A DNA stretch of 64,000 nt from Mycolicibacterium sp. CBMA 226 (GTDB taxonomy: Bacteria > Actinomycetota > Actinomycetes > Mycobacteriales > Mycobacteriaceae). Below the pieces are notes generated by a model. The model saw nothing but the letters and a program-made list of their open reading frames with translations, had not been told where the DNA came from and searched no databases. Positions 25,571 to 33,255 of the stretch are shown here, piece after piece; the first letter of the stretch is position 1, and each line of letters starts with the position of its first letter. The stretch is taken from contig NZ_VTGY01000015.1 of NCBI RefSeq assembly GCF_009729075.1, positions 372,001 through 436,000 of the forward strand, given 5' to 3'. Both the position numbers and the translations under genes were made by a program.

Positions 25571-25912
25571 GTGAGTGGGGATTGGCGCATCGATCGAGTC
25601 GACGAAATCCGGTCATTGATCAAGCAGACCGAACCCGATGTCGTCGAGGAGTCCAAGTGGCGCAAGGCGTCCAACCCTGACGGCGTTCCGACGTTTTCAC
25701 TTGACGGCCTGATCTGCACGGTGGAGACGTACAAGGACAAGGTCAAGGCGACCTTCGCCAAGGGCGCGTCCCTGAAGGACCCGAATCATTTGTTCAACGC
25801 GAGTCTCGACGCGGGAGTCCGGCGGGCCATCGATCTGCGCGAAGGCGACGAACTGGATGCAGACGCGTTCAAGGCATTGATTCACGAGGCAGTGAAGGCC
25901 GACCGCAGTTAG
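25571..25912 (+). CDS. DUF1801 family protein
   Basis: 113 residues from the GTG. The YdhG/DUF1801-like fold is seen in IRSLIKQTEPDVVEESKWRKASNP, TFSLDGLICTVETYKDKVKATF, and LFNASLDAGVRRAIDLREGDELD. These small cytosolic proteins are widespread and have no settled function. The start follows a TACATT hexamer by 7 nt, the leaderless pattern. It follows the resolvase remnant in the same direction and may mark the far edge of the acquired segment. Confidence 0.8.
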   Translation: MSGDWRIDRVDEIRSLIKQTEPDVVEESKWRKASNPDGVPTFSLDGLICTVETYKDKVKATFAKGASLKDPNHLFNASLDAGVRRAIDLREGDELDADAFKALIHEAVKADRS

Positions 25913-25968
25913 CGCGCGAGCGGCCTGAGCTACCGGGGCGCGCACGTCACGTCCCTAGGATGCCGTGC

Positions 25969-26877
25969 ATGCGATGCGAGTTGGCCGACCTGATCGATCC
26001 GCAACTCCTGTCGCTCGTCGAAGAATCGCGGGCCTTCTACGCGCGCCGCGTGTCCGGCCGGGGTCCCGCCAGCCTGAGCGAGCTTCTTGAGGTCCGCCAA
26101 GCGATGCCCGCGCCCGCCGAGTGCCGGCCGGCACCGGCGGTGGAGACGGTGAGTGCCGGCGGACGAAGCGTGCCGGTGCGGATCCACACTCCGAGCGACA
26201 GGCCGGCCGCGGGTGTGCTGTTGGAAATCCACACCGGCGGTTTCTATCTGGGTTCCGCTGCCGGCAGCGACGTCCGGAATCGGCGACTCGTTGACACTCT
26301 CGGTGTCGCTGTGGTGAGCGTGGACTATCGACTTGCCCCGGAGCATCCGTGGCCCGCCGCGCCCGACGATTGCGAGACGGCGGCGTTGTGGCTCGTCGAG
26401 AACGCCGAGGTCCGGTTCGGCACGACGCTGCTGGCCATGACCGGTTTCTCTGCTGGCTCCACTCTCGTGGCGGCGACATTGGTGCGGCTACGAGATCGCG
26501 GAATTCACGCCTTCAACGGTGCGGTGGTTCAGTGCGGTACTTACGATCTCTCCGCGCAGACTCCGGCAGGTCGACTCATCGCCGATGAGTATTTCCTGCG
26601 CGCGTACGCGGGTGACGCGGCAGACCGCACGACACCGGACATCTCACCCGTCTTCGCGCGTCTGACCGGCCTGCCGCCGATTCTGATGGTGATCGGCGCA
26701 GATGACGTTCTTCTGGAGGACAACCTGGCCATGGCGGCGCGACTCATCGCAGCCGGCGTTGAGGTCGATCTGCAGGTCTATCCCGCGTCGCCACACGCGT
26801 TCACCGGTCATCCCACCTCGATGGCGCGGGCTGCTCTGGAAGCCATCGACTCGTGGATTCGCGACCGGTTCAGTTGA
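25969..26877 (+). CDS. Alpha/beta hydrolase, hormone-sensitive-lipase (Lip) family
   Basis: 302 residues. The HSL family oxyanion motif is HTGGF (a variant of HGGGF), the nucleophile elbow is GFSAGS, and the acid and His are in IGADDVLLEDN and YPASPHAF. SVDYRLAPEHPWPAA is the classic HSL signature. It likely hydrolyses short- to medium-chain carboxyl esters in the cytosol. A TAGGAT hexamer ends 7 nt before the chosen ATG; another ATG lies three codons upstream. The stop overlaps the convergent arr gene by 8 bp. Confidence 0.9.
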   Translation: MRCELADLIDPQLLSLVEESRAFYARRVSGRGPASLSELLEVRQAMPAPAECRPAPAVETVSAGGRSVPVRIHTPSDRPAAGVLLEIHTGGFYLGSAAGSDVRNRRLVDTLGVAVVSVDYRLAPEHPWPAAPDDCETAALWLVENAEVRFGTTLLAMTGFSAGSTLVAATLVRLRDRGIHAFNGAVVQCGTYDLSAQTPAGRLIADEYFLRAYAGDAADRTTPDISPVFARLTGLPPILMVIGADDVLLEDNLAMAARLIAAGVEVDLQVYPASPHAFTGHPTSMARAALEAIDSWIRDRFS

Positions 26878-27280
26878 TGATCTCGCCGCGCTTGTCCGCA
26901 TGAATTGCGGCCAGCCGGTCGCGCCACATTTGCAGCGCCTCAGGTGTCAGCCGCGTCCAGTCCGTGACCTCGCCGACGATCCGGAGCGGCGCCTTGGTGC
27001 GGTACGACCGAGTCGGGTTGCCGGGGAACTTCTTGTCGGTCACGTTGGGATCATTCTCGAATTCCCCTGTCGGTTCCACGGCATAGACCCGCGGCTCGCC
27101 GTCTCCGGCGGCGAGCTCAGCCGCGAGCCCGGCACCGTCGCGCAAGGCGGTGAAGTAGACGTGGTTCATCACAATTTCGGGACGGTAGTTGGAACGAAAA
27201 CCGGCAGTGAGATGGTCTCCCACCTGTAAATCGGCCTTGGTGCCATGAAAGAAGGGCCCGTCGTCCAAAGGCTCTGCCAT
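26870..27280 (-). CDS. arr: Rifampin ADP-ribosyltransferase
   Basis: 136 residues. Transfers ADP-ribose from NAD+ to the 23-hydroxyl of rifamycins, inactivating them. Family features are FFHGTKADLQVGDHL at the start, NHVYFTAL, RVYAVEPTGEFENDPNVTDKKFPGNPTRSY-type core segments, and the closing WRDRLAAIHA. Chromosomal Arr is typical of fast-growing mycobacteria such as M. smegmatis and absent from M. tuberculosis. It starts 9 nt after the nitronate monooxygenase stop, so it is the second gene of that transcript. Confidence 0.95.
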   Translation of the reverse strand: MAEPLDDGPFFHGTKADLQVGDHLTAGFRSNYRPEIVMNHVYFTALRDGAGLAAELAAGDGEPRVYAVEPTGEFENDPNVTDKKFPGNPTRSYRTKAPLRIVGEVTDWTRLTPEALQMWRDRLAAIHADKRGEIIN

Positions 27281-27289
27281 GTCGACAGG

Positions 27290-28315
27290 CTACAAACCGG
27301 GTTGCCGCGATGTTTGTCCGTGCGGGGATGCGATGGCGTTCCGTTTCGCCGTGTAGCCCGAGCCTGACTGCAGCAGCTGACTCGCTTCGTCGACCATTCG
27401 CTCGATGATCGTGGCCGCGGGCTCGATCGAGTGGATGAGCCCGGCGGCCTCGCCGAACACCACCCCGGCGTTGTCGGGGTCACCGTCAGCGAACGCGGCG
27501 CGGTAGCGCGGTCCTTCGATGTCGGCGTTGGCTGCCAACGCCTTCTCGTTGCCATGCCAGCGGTCGGTAAAGGCATTGCGCCGCATGCGCATGGTGAATC
27601 CGGCCGGCCAGTCGAGTCCGCGGACGACGTCACCGGTCGTCGATCGAATTGTGCTGTCCCCGTTGGATTCGACGATCGCGTGGTGGTGGCGCGGGTGTAC
27701 CAGCGCCTCTTCCGATGCCCAGAGTCGCGTCCCGAGCAGAACTCCGTCGGCGCCCAGCATGAGCGACGCGGCCAGTGCCCGGCCGTCGGCAATGCCGCCG
27801 GCCGCCAGGAGCAGGGTATCGGGGGAGCGTTCGCTGAGGAGGTCGGCGACCTCCGGGACGAGGCTCAGCGTCCCGCGCGAGGAACCGTGGCCACCTGCCT
27901 CGGAGCCTTGCGCCACGATGATGTCGGCGCCCGCACTGATCGCCTGTTCGACGTGATCGAGGTTCTGGCATTGGCAAATGAACACGGCGCCAACATCTTT
28001 GACCTGTTCGGCGAAAACTGCGGGATCGCCGAACGACAACATCACTGCGGCTGGGCGGAATTCGAGTGCCTCGGTGACCACGTCGGGTGAGCGCTGCGCT
28101 GACCAGGTGATGAAGCCGATGCCGACGCGCTCATCACCCGCGGCCGCGAATTGTGCACGAATCCAGTCGGAGTCGCCGTAGCCGCCGCCGATAAGTCCGA
28201 GCCCGCCGGCCCGGCTGACCTCCGCAGCTAGAGCACCGCCCGCGGCCAATGCCATCGGTGCCGAAACGATCGGATGTTCAATCCCGAGGCGATCGGTTAG
28301 GCGGGTGGTGATCAT
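27290..28315 (-). CDS. Nitronate monooxygenase-like FMN enzyme
   Basis: 341 residues of the NMO/2-nitropropane dioxygenase TIM-barrel family. LGIEHPIVSAPMALAAGG is the N-terminal FMN motif, AQGSEAGGHG carries the catalytic His, and LLAAGGIADGRALAASLMLGADGVLLGTR binds the FMN phosphate. It oxidises alkyl nitronates or propionate-3-nitronate in known members. The start at MITTRLTDRLG is chosen because family homology begins there. It is placed directly upstream of arr in one transcript. Confidence 0.9.
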   Translation of the reverse strand: MITTRLTDRLGIEHPIVSAPMALAAGGALAAEVSRAGGLGLIGGGYGDSDWIRAQFAAAGDERVGIGFITWSAQRSPDVVTEALEFRPAAVMLSFGDPAVFAEQVKDVGAVFICQCQNLDHVEQAISAGADIIVAQGSEAGGHGSSRGTLSLVPEVADLLSERSPDTLLLAAGGIADGRALAASLMLGADGVLLGTRLWASEEALVHPRHHHAIVESNGDSTIRSTTGDVVRGLDWPAGFTMRMRRNAFTDRWHGNEKALAANADIEGPRYRAAFADGDPDNAGVVFGEAAGLIHSIEPAATIIERMVDEASQLLQSGSGYTAKRNAIASPHGQTSRQPGL

Positions 28316-28394
28316 CGTCCGATTATGGGCGCTCGAGGTAGGCCAAAGGAGTGGTGACCGACCTGACGTTGCCACCCAATCGCCACTGTGAGAA

Positions 28395-28470
28395 CTTGGT
28401 AACAGAGCCTTAACGCAGGCTTCCGGACGATGGGTGCCGTACCCGGTGTGCGACAAGACGGCCCGGGAGA
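28395..28470 (+). ncRNA. Candidate guanidine-I (ykkC-type) riboswitch
   Basis: The leader of the Gdx-type exporter contains CAGGCTTCCGG (28415-28425), resembling the conserved GGGUUCCG block, and ACGGCCCGGGAGA (28458-28470), resembling the 3' AAGCCCGGGAGA block of guanidine-I riboswitches. The GGGAGA also serves as ribosome site 6 nt before the ATG, so control would act on translation. I match by memory of the consensus and cannot fold it; the middle segment deviates. Confidence 0.45.
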
Positions 28471-28476
28471 AGCATC

Positions 28477-28791
28477 ATGTCGTGGCTCGTTCTGGTCCTG
28501 TCCGGCGTCCTCGAGGCGGTGTGGGCAACCGCGATGGGCAAGTCCGACGGATTCAGCAGGCTGTCGCCGAGCATCGTGTTCGCCGTCGCGCTCATCGCCA
28601 GCATGGGCGGGCTGGCCTACGCCATGCGCGACCTGCCCGTCGGGACCGCTTACGCAGTCTGGGTGGGAATCGGCGCAGTGCTCACCGTGGTCTATGCGAT
28701 GGCTACGGGTGATGAGCCGACGTCGGTCGTCAAGGTGGTGTTCTTGGTGACGATCATCGGTGGCGTCGTCGGGCTCAAGCTCGTGCACTGA
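28477..28791 (+). CDS. SMR-family guanidinium exporter (Gdx/SugE type)
   Basis: 104 residues, four membrane helices. The residues that define the Gdx subtype are present at their usual positions: E13 in VLEAVWA, W16, S42, Y59 and W62 in GTAYAVWVGIGAV. This separates it from EmrE-type multidrug exporters. It is a dual-topology proton antiporter in known members and exports guanidinium. A possible guanidine-I riboswitch lies directly upstream. No second SMR gene is adjacent, so it should work as a homodimer. Confidence 0.9.
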   Translation: MSWLVLVLSGVLEAVWATAMGKSDGFSRLSPSIVFAVALIASMGGLAYAMRDLPVGTAYAVWVGIGAVLTVVYAMATGDEPTSVVKVVFLVTIIGGVVGLKLVH

Positions 28792-29004
28792 CGCGCCGCG
28801 GTCGCCGTTGGGCGAAAGCGGCTGGATTCTGGGGTTCACTCCGCAAAGTCGAGACCCGGTCGCGGTCTCTACAACATCGTCGATCCCGGGCCGTCACACA
28901 TTGCGACGTTGTCAAAGAACCGGACATCGTCAAGCGATGCTGACGGCTTCAGATCGTAAGTGCCACAGGGAGAGCCAACACGCCGAGTGGGCGCGGCAAG
29001 CGGC

Positions 29005-29451
29005 TCAAAGCGGCCGCAGCGACTTGATCGTCTTCATCGGGAACCGCGACGACACCCGGTGGATGCCCGGGATGGCGAGCACCTTGCTCGTCAGGAACTG
29101 CTCGTACGCTGCCAGGTCCGCGACGGCGACGCGGACCAGATAGTCCGGCGAACCGAACAGCCGATGGAGTTCGAGCACCTGCGGGTACGCGGCCATCTTG
29201 GCCTCGAACGTTTCGATGCTCTTCATGTCGAAGTCGGTGATCTCGACGTCGAGCAGCACCTCGAAGCTCTGGTTCGCGGCTGCGGGTGAGATCAGGGCCT
29301 GGTAGCCGACGATGACGCCGTCGGCCTCGAGTCGCTGCACCCGCCGCAGGCACGGTCCGGGCGTGAGGCCGACTCGTTCGGCGAGGGCGACATTCGCGAT
29401 GCGGCCATCCTCACGTAGCACGTCGATTATTGCGGTATCGAGACTGTCCAT
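29005..29451 (-). CDS. Lrp/AsnC family regulator
   Basis: 148 residues. An N-terminal winged helix (LDTAIIDVLREDGRIANVALAERVGLTPGPCLRRVQRLEADG) is followed by a RAM ligand-binding domain with YLVRVAVADLAAYEQFL. It is divergent from azlCD across an 80-bp AT-richer gap. The pairing strongly suggests that it controls branched-chain amino acid export, as with AzlB/azlCD in Bacillus or Lrp/brnFE in Corynebacterium. The 213-bp gap after its stop holds only a weak 6-bp GAGACC/GGTCTC hairpin. Confidence 0.9.
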   Translation of the reverse strand: MDSLDTAIIDVLREDGRIANVALAERVGLTPGPCLRRVQRLEADGVIVGYQALISPAAANQSFEVLLDVEITDFDMKSIETFEAKMAAYPQVLELHRLFGSPDYLVRVAVADLAAYEQFLTSKVLAIPGIHRVSSRFPMKTIKSLRPL

Positions 29452-29531
29452 GGCTAATTATTGCTCAATGAAGCCTGGTTGCGCAGTAAGTGGCAACCAT
29501 ATGCTGCACGGAACCTGGGATCATTGTTCAT

Positions 29532-30239
29532 ATGGATGCTCTGGTGGTGACGTCTCGGAAGTCGGAGGTCGCCGCCGGTGTGCGGGCCTCGCTGGCAGCC
29601 GGGCTCGGCATGTTTCCGATTGGCGTTGCTTTCGGCTTGTTGGTCATTCAGGCGGGCTTGCCCTGGTGGGTCGCGCCGGCGCTGTCCATCGCATGTTTCG
29701 CCGGCTCGTTGGAGCTGCTGCTGATCGGCATGATCGCCGCGGCAACTCCGCTGGCGACCATCGCGCTTACCGCGTTCCTGGTGAACTTCCGCCACGTCTT
29801 CTACGCGTTCACGTTCCCGCTGCACGTCGTGCGGAACCGGTTTGCCCGCGCCTATTCCGTCTATACGCTCGTCGACGAGGCGTATGCCGTGACTGCCGCC
29901 AACCCGCGCGGCTGGACCTCGTGGCGCCTGGTCTCGATGCAGGCCGCGTTCCAGTTCTATTGGGTCGGTGGCGGTTTGACGGGTGTGCTGGTCGGCTCGT
30001 TGCTGCCGGCGCGCATCGAAGGGCTCGAGTTCGCGCTGTGCGCACTGTTCGTCACGCTGACGCTCGACGCGTGCCGCTCCCGCGACGGCGTGCCCTCGCT
30101 CCTGCTGGCCGCCCTCAGCTTCTCGATCGCGGTGGTGGTTGCGCCGCATGCGGCGCTGTTCGTCGGGCTGCTGCTGTTCATCGCCGCGCTCGTCGGGCGC
30201 TACCTCCTGGTGCGACGACGGGAGCCCGCCAGTGCTTGA
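29532..30239 (+). CDS. azlC: Branched-chain amino acid exporter, large subunit (AzlC)
   Basis: 235 residues with about seven membrane helices and the AzlC signature GMFPIGVAFGLL and ACFAGSLELLLIGM. FLVNFRHVFYAFTFPLH is the conserved second loop. With AzlD it forms an LIV-E type exporter for leucine, isoleucine, valine and in some species methionine. The start at MDALVV is chosen over an upstream in-frame ATG that falls in the regulator-exporter spacer. Its stop overlaps azlD by 8 nt. Confidence 0.93.
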   Translation: MDALVVTSRKSEVAAGVRASLAAGLGMFPIGVAFGLLVIQAGLPWWVAPALSIACFAGSLELLLIGMIAAATPLATIALTAFLVNFRHVFYAFTFPLHVVRNRFARAYSVYTLVDEAYAVTAANPRGWTSWRLVSMQAAFQFYWVGGGLTGVLVGSLLPARIEGLEFALCALFVTLTLDACRSRDGVPSLLLAALSFSIAVVVAPHAALFVGLLLFIAALVGRYLLVRRREPASA

Positions 30240-30555
30240 CCTGAAGTACTTCGCGGCCGTCCTGGCGACGGTCTTCGTCATCAATCTCGCTCTGCGGGCT
30301 GTGCCGTTCGCGATCCTCCAGCCGCTACGAAAATCCCGTTTCGTCAACACGATGGCTGCTTGGATGCCGGTCGGCATCGTGGTGATTCTCGCGGCGAGCA
30401 CCTTCCGTTCAGTGGCGGGTGACGCCAGTCGCTTGGCGTATGCCGCTTTCGCCGTGGCGCTCACCGTGGGCGTGCACCTGCTCTGCGGGCGGCGGACCCT
30501 GCTCAGCGTCGGAGCCGGAACCCTGGCCTATGTGCTGCTCGTGAACGCGTTGTGA
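30232..30555 (+). CDS. azlD: Branched-chain amino acid exporter, small subunit (AzlD)
   Basis: 107 residues, four helices, AzlD-type. NLALRAVPFAILQPLRKSRFVNTMAAWMPVGIV is the family core. The GTG start overlaps azlC, giving translational coupling. It works only as a pair with AzlC. Confidence 0.92.
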   Translation: MLDLKYFAAVLATVFVINLALRAVPFAILQPLRKSRFVNTMAAWMPVGIVVILAASTFRSVAGDASRLAYAAFAVALTVGVHLLCGRRTLLSVGAGTLAYVLLVNAL

Positions 30556-30606
30556 CGACCCCGGTCTGGCCCGGCGCGGCCGGACCCGACGGCGCTAGGG
30601 TTGGCT

Positions 30607-30984
30607 ATGGCCGATAGCGGACAGGCTGGTGCCTGGAGCGAATCGGATCGGCGCAACGCCGACCTCGACCGCCGCGAGAGCACGCTCGGGGTTCGTGAAG
30701 CCGAACAGCTGAGGCGCGACCTGGTGGCCGATGAGCGGGACCGCGTCGCTGACGAACGAGACCGCATAGCCGATGATCGGGATCAGGCGGCGGACGAGCG
30801 TGAGCAGCGCGCGGATGACCGCGAGGGCGCCACCGAGCAGCGCGAGCTCGACCGACTGCAGCGCGTCGACGACCGCGAGGAACGCCAGAACGCCGAAGTT
30901 CGACGGGACAACGCGGAGATCAGGCGTGCCGTCGCGGAGACCCGACGGCGAATCGACGATCATCCAACGGCATCGGATGAGTGA
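30607..30984 (+). CDS. Highly charged coiled-coil protein with ADERD heptads
   Basis: 125 residues, about half of them Asp, Glu or Arg. Residues 38-75 are consecutive seven-residue units of the form VADERDR, IADDRDQ, AADEREQ, RADDREG. The rest is predicted helical (LDRLQRVDDREERQNAEVRR). The molecule should be one long alpha-helix. Similar ADxRDxx stretches precede signalling domains in other actinobacterial proteins, but here no other domain is attached. TAGGGT lies 5 nt before the ATG. Function unknown; it stops 1 bp from the convergent VOC gene. Confidence 0.75.
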   Translation: MADSGQAGAWSESDRRNADLDRRESTLGVREAEQLRRDLVADERDRVADERDRIADDRDQAADEREQRADDREGATEQRELDRLQRVDDREERQNAEVRRDNAEIRRAVAETRRRIDDHPTASDE

Positions 30985-30985
30985 T

Positions 30986-31369
30986 TCAGATTGTGGTGCT
31001 TGGTGTTTCGAAGTACTGAACCAAGCAGAACTCGTGGCCTTCGGGGTCGAACATCACCAGCACGACACCCTCGTCGTAGTCGTGCCGGGTTCCCGACCAC
31101 CGTCCGCCGAGATCCTCGACGTGCCGGCAGCCCTCATCGATGTCCGCGACTTCAACGTCGAGATGAATGCGGACCTTCGTCGCTTTGGCTTCCGGTACCC
31201 GCTGGAAGGTGAGCCGCGGCGTCGGACCTTCGCGAGAGCCGAGAGTTGCCCAGGCCGGATCGTTGCCGTGTTCGTAGGACGGCTCGATGCCGAGCAGGTG
31301 TCCCCAGAAAGTCGACATCCGGACCGGATCGACACAGTCGATGGTCACTCCTGACCACTGATTCGGCAC
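30986..31369 (-). CDS. VOC (glyoxalase/dioxygenase fold) protein
   Basis: 127 residues from the GTG start. A single VOC unit pair, WSGVTIDCVDPVRMSTFW to MFDPEGHEFCLVQYF, with the DPEGHEFCLV end typical of glyoxalase-like proteins. Metal ligands are possible (H in IHLDVEVAD, E in the final strand). The GTG is preferred because GGGGGATGCGC precedes it, whereas an ATG 21 codons upstream has no ribosome site. The substrate is unknown. Confidence 0.8.
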   Translation of the reverse strand: MPNQWSGVTIDCVDPVRMSTFWGHLLGIEPSYEHGNDPAWATLGSREGPTPRLTFQRVPEAKATKVRIHLDVEVADIDEGCRHVEDLGGRWSGTRHDYDEGVVLVMFDPEGHEFCLVQYFETPSTTI

Positions 31370-31512
31370 CGCGCATCCCCCCGTTGGTGGGTCAATGATG
31401 CGCCTGGCGGTCGTCGTGGGGAAGGGGGCCATCGAGAGCCGGGGTGACGGCGAGCCACGACCATCCTCGTCCTCAGCAGCTCGAGCCCGGCGAAGTTGTC
31501 GGTGCTCGCCGA

Positions 31513-31518
31513 TATCGT
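31513..31518 (+). promoter_or_regulatory. -10 hexamer TATCGT for leaderless VOC gene
   Basis: TATCGT ends 7 nt before the ATG of the plus-strand VOC gene; no ribosome-binding sequence. Confidence 0.5.
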
Positions 31519-31525
31519 GCCCGTC

Positions 31526-31924
31526 ATGAAGCTTGTTTCGACCCGCATCATCACCGCCGACGTGCCGAGCCTGGTCGGGTTCTATGAACTGGTTACCGAA
31601 GTCGACGCCGTCTGGGCCAACGACATGTTCGCCGAAATACCCACGCCGGTAGGCACTTTGGCAATCGGCAGCGACAAGACCGTCTCGTTGTTCGGGGCGG
31701 GTTCCGCAGAGCCCGCGGCCAACCGGAGCACCATCATCGAGTTCATCGTGGCCGACGTGGATGCCGAATACGAACGGCTCCGAGACCGACTGGACGAGGT
31801 CGTCACCGAGCCCACCACCATGCCTTGGGGCAACCGGTCGCTGTTGTTCCGCGATCCCGACGGCAACCTCGTCAACCTCTTCACGCCGGTGAGAGACGAT
31901 GCCAAAGCCAAATTCGAGGTGTAG
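31526..31924 (+). CDS. VOC family protein
   Basis: 132 residues, two beta-alpha-beta-beta-beta units: KLVSTRIITADVPSLVGFYELVT and STIIEFIVADVDAEYERLRDRL, ending FRDPDGNLVNLFTP. Related to bleomycin-resistance and glyoxalase I folds, with no clear metal triad. The start follows a TATCGT hexamer by 7 nt. It is divergent from the other VOC gene with a 156-bp spacer, and could be related to it functionally. Confidence 0.85.
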   Translation: MKLVSTRIITADVPSLVGFYELVTEVDAVWANDMFAEIPTPVGTLAIGSDKTVSLFGAGSAEPAANRSTIIEFIVADVDAEYERLRDRLDEVVTEPTTMPWGNRSLLFRDPDGNLVNLFTPVRDDAKAKFEV

Positions 31925-31961
31925 CCGCCCATCCGCCGCTTAGCATTCGCCCGTGGCACGG

Positions 31962-32558
31962 TCAGTCGACCGAACTGATGCTTGCGTTGCAGATCGGCAG
32001 GTCGATGCCCAACGGATGAGAGGTGAAGTCGTTGGGCGGCGTCACCACCAACTGCCCCCAGCGGGCACACGTGTTGCCCGTTCCCGTGTCCACCGCGGAG
32101 GTGGACACGTCGGCGGTGGCCACCTCGCCGGGTTGGAGGGTTAGCCGATGTGCCGCGTTGGCCTGCCGTCGTGGCACGTTGATCAGGACGCCGCCGGCCG
32201 GCGTGACCAGGTCTGCGCCGGGGTAACCGATCATGGTGCAACCGCGTGCTGAGGTGTTGCGGAACGACACGACGACGCGGCGCTGAGTATTGGCCGTCTG
32301 CAGCGGCCCGATCGTAACGTCGAGGTCGTTGTCCTGACAAGGCCCGGGTTCTGTTGCTGCAGAGGGTGTTTGGCCAGCGGATGCCGTCACGGTTCCCGTC
32401 AGGGGCGGCGCGATCGACGTCGCCGTGGCAGGGGGCGCGTTGGTCTTCTGCGGAGCGGTCACGGTCACGGTAGAGGGTGCCGGCACCGAGTGGTCAGTCG
32501 AGCAGCCCGCGGCGAGCGCGACCGCCAGCGCGCACAGTGACCATGCCGGCACCTTCAT
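31962..32558 (-). CDS. DUF4232 lipoprotein
   Basis: 198 residues. A lipoprotein signal peptide ends in ALAAGC with the lipid-bearing Cys at 19. A Thr/Pro/Ala-rich linker (about 25-70) follows, likely O-mannosylated. The DUF4232 domain then has CQDNDLDVTIGPLQTANTQRR, SFRNTSARGCTMIGYPGADLV and a final NTCARWGQLVVTPP. It is anchored outside the cytoplasmic membrane. DUF4232 proteins are common in mycobacteria and have no settled function. Confidence 0.88.
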   Translation of the reverse strand: MKVPAWSLCALAVALAAGCSTDHSVPAPSTVTVTAPQKTNAPPATATSIAPPLTGTVTASAGQTPSAATEPGPCQDNDLDVTIGPLQTANTQRRVVVSFRNTSARGCTMIGYPGADLVTPAGGVLINVPRRQANAAHRLTLQPGEVATADVSTSAVDTGTGNTCARWGQLVVTPPNDFTSHPLGIDLPICNASISSVD

Positions 32559-32628
32559 GAGCGTTCCTTCGTCGTCCCCGCCAGATGATGCGTTCAGTAT
32601 CCGATGAACGCATACGGCGGCGTGGTGA

Positions 32629-33207
32629 TTACGCGATCCCCAGCGCCGCGGCGGTCAGATGCCAGAGCCTTTCGGCTGCGAGGTTGGGGTCCGGTCGCGG
32701 CGTCATCCTGAGTTGCTGGGCGATGCTGTGCCGCAGTCCGCCGATGACGAATGCGCCGGCGCTGTCCGCGTCGATGTCGTCTGGCAATTCGCCGGTTTGT
32801 TGTCCACTGCGGATGTTGTCGGCCGCCGCTTCGCTCATCGTTTGGAGGTGGACGGCCTCGAGTTCGGCGAGTTCGGGGTCCAGGGTCGCGCGGCCGAGCA
32901 GGATCGGCGCCAAGTCGTCGTCGAAGTGGTAGGCGACGAAACGCCGGGTGCGCTCGCGTTCACGGACTCCCCAGTCGGCGTCGACGGGTAGGTGCGCGTC
33001 GGCGATGGCGTGGCGGAGGCCATGGTAGAAGTCGTCGTAAACCGCTGCCAGGAGACCGCTTTTCGACCCGAAGTGGTGATAGAGGGCACCGGTACTGAGC
33101 TGCGCCCGACGCGTCAGCGCGCTCAGCTCGAGCACTCCGTTGCCGCGCACCAGCTCGTCGCGAGCGGCGGTCAGAAGTTGTTGACGTCCGATCGGGGCCC
33201 GTGCCAT
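32629..33207 (-). CDS. TetR family repressor of the adjacent dioxygenase
   Basis: 192 residues. N-terminal HTH: RQQLLTAARDELVRGNGVLELSALTRRAQLSTGALYHHFGSKSGLLAAVYDDF. The C-terminal ligand domain is variable, as expected. The start at MARAP is chosen because a TATGTT hexamer on the minus strand ends 7 nt before it, giving a leaderless start inside the shared operator. The divergent arrangement with the phytanoyl-CoA dioxygenase-like gene suggests repression of both genes. Confidence 0.92.
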   Translation of the reverse strand: MARAPIGRQQLLTAARDELVRGNGVLELSALTRRAQLSTGALYHHFGSKSGLLAAVYDDFYHGLRHAIADAHLPVDADWGVRERERTRRFVAYHFDDDLAPILLGRATLDPELAELEAVHLQTMSEAAADNIRSGQQTGELPDDIDADSAGAFVIGGLRHSIAQQLRMTPRPDPNLAAERLWHLTAAALGIA

Positions 33208-33213
33208 AGTCCA

Positions 33214-33239
33214 AAACATAACAGAACTCGGTTATGTTT
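33214..33239. promoter_or_regulatory. TetR operator with embedded divergent -10 elements
   Basis: Perfect 9-bp arms AAACATAAC and GTTATGTTT separated by 8 bp. The right arm contains the plus-strand -10 TATGTT (33233-33238) for the dioxygenase. The left arm contains the minus-strand -10 TATGTT (33220-33215) for the regulator, 7 nt before its ATG. One bound repressor would shut both promoters. Confidence 0.85.
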
Positions 33240-33255
33240 CGGCAGGAGTAACGCA

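Noticed and set aside
28146..28162. A sixth copy of the 49-bp palindrome, because AATTGTGCACGAATCC resembles an arm
   Set aside because: It lies inside the nitronate monooxygenase coding region and there is no partner arm at the expected distance.
28851..28869. Hairpin GAGACC...GGTCTC between the SMR and AsnC genes as a terminator
   Set aside because: Only 6 bp of stem and no T-run; too weak to list as a feature.
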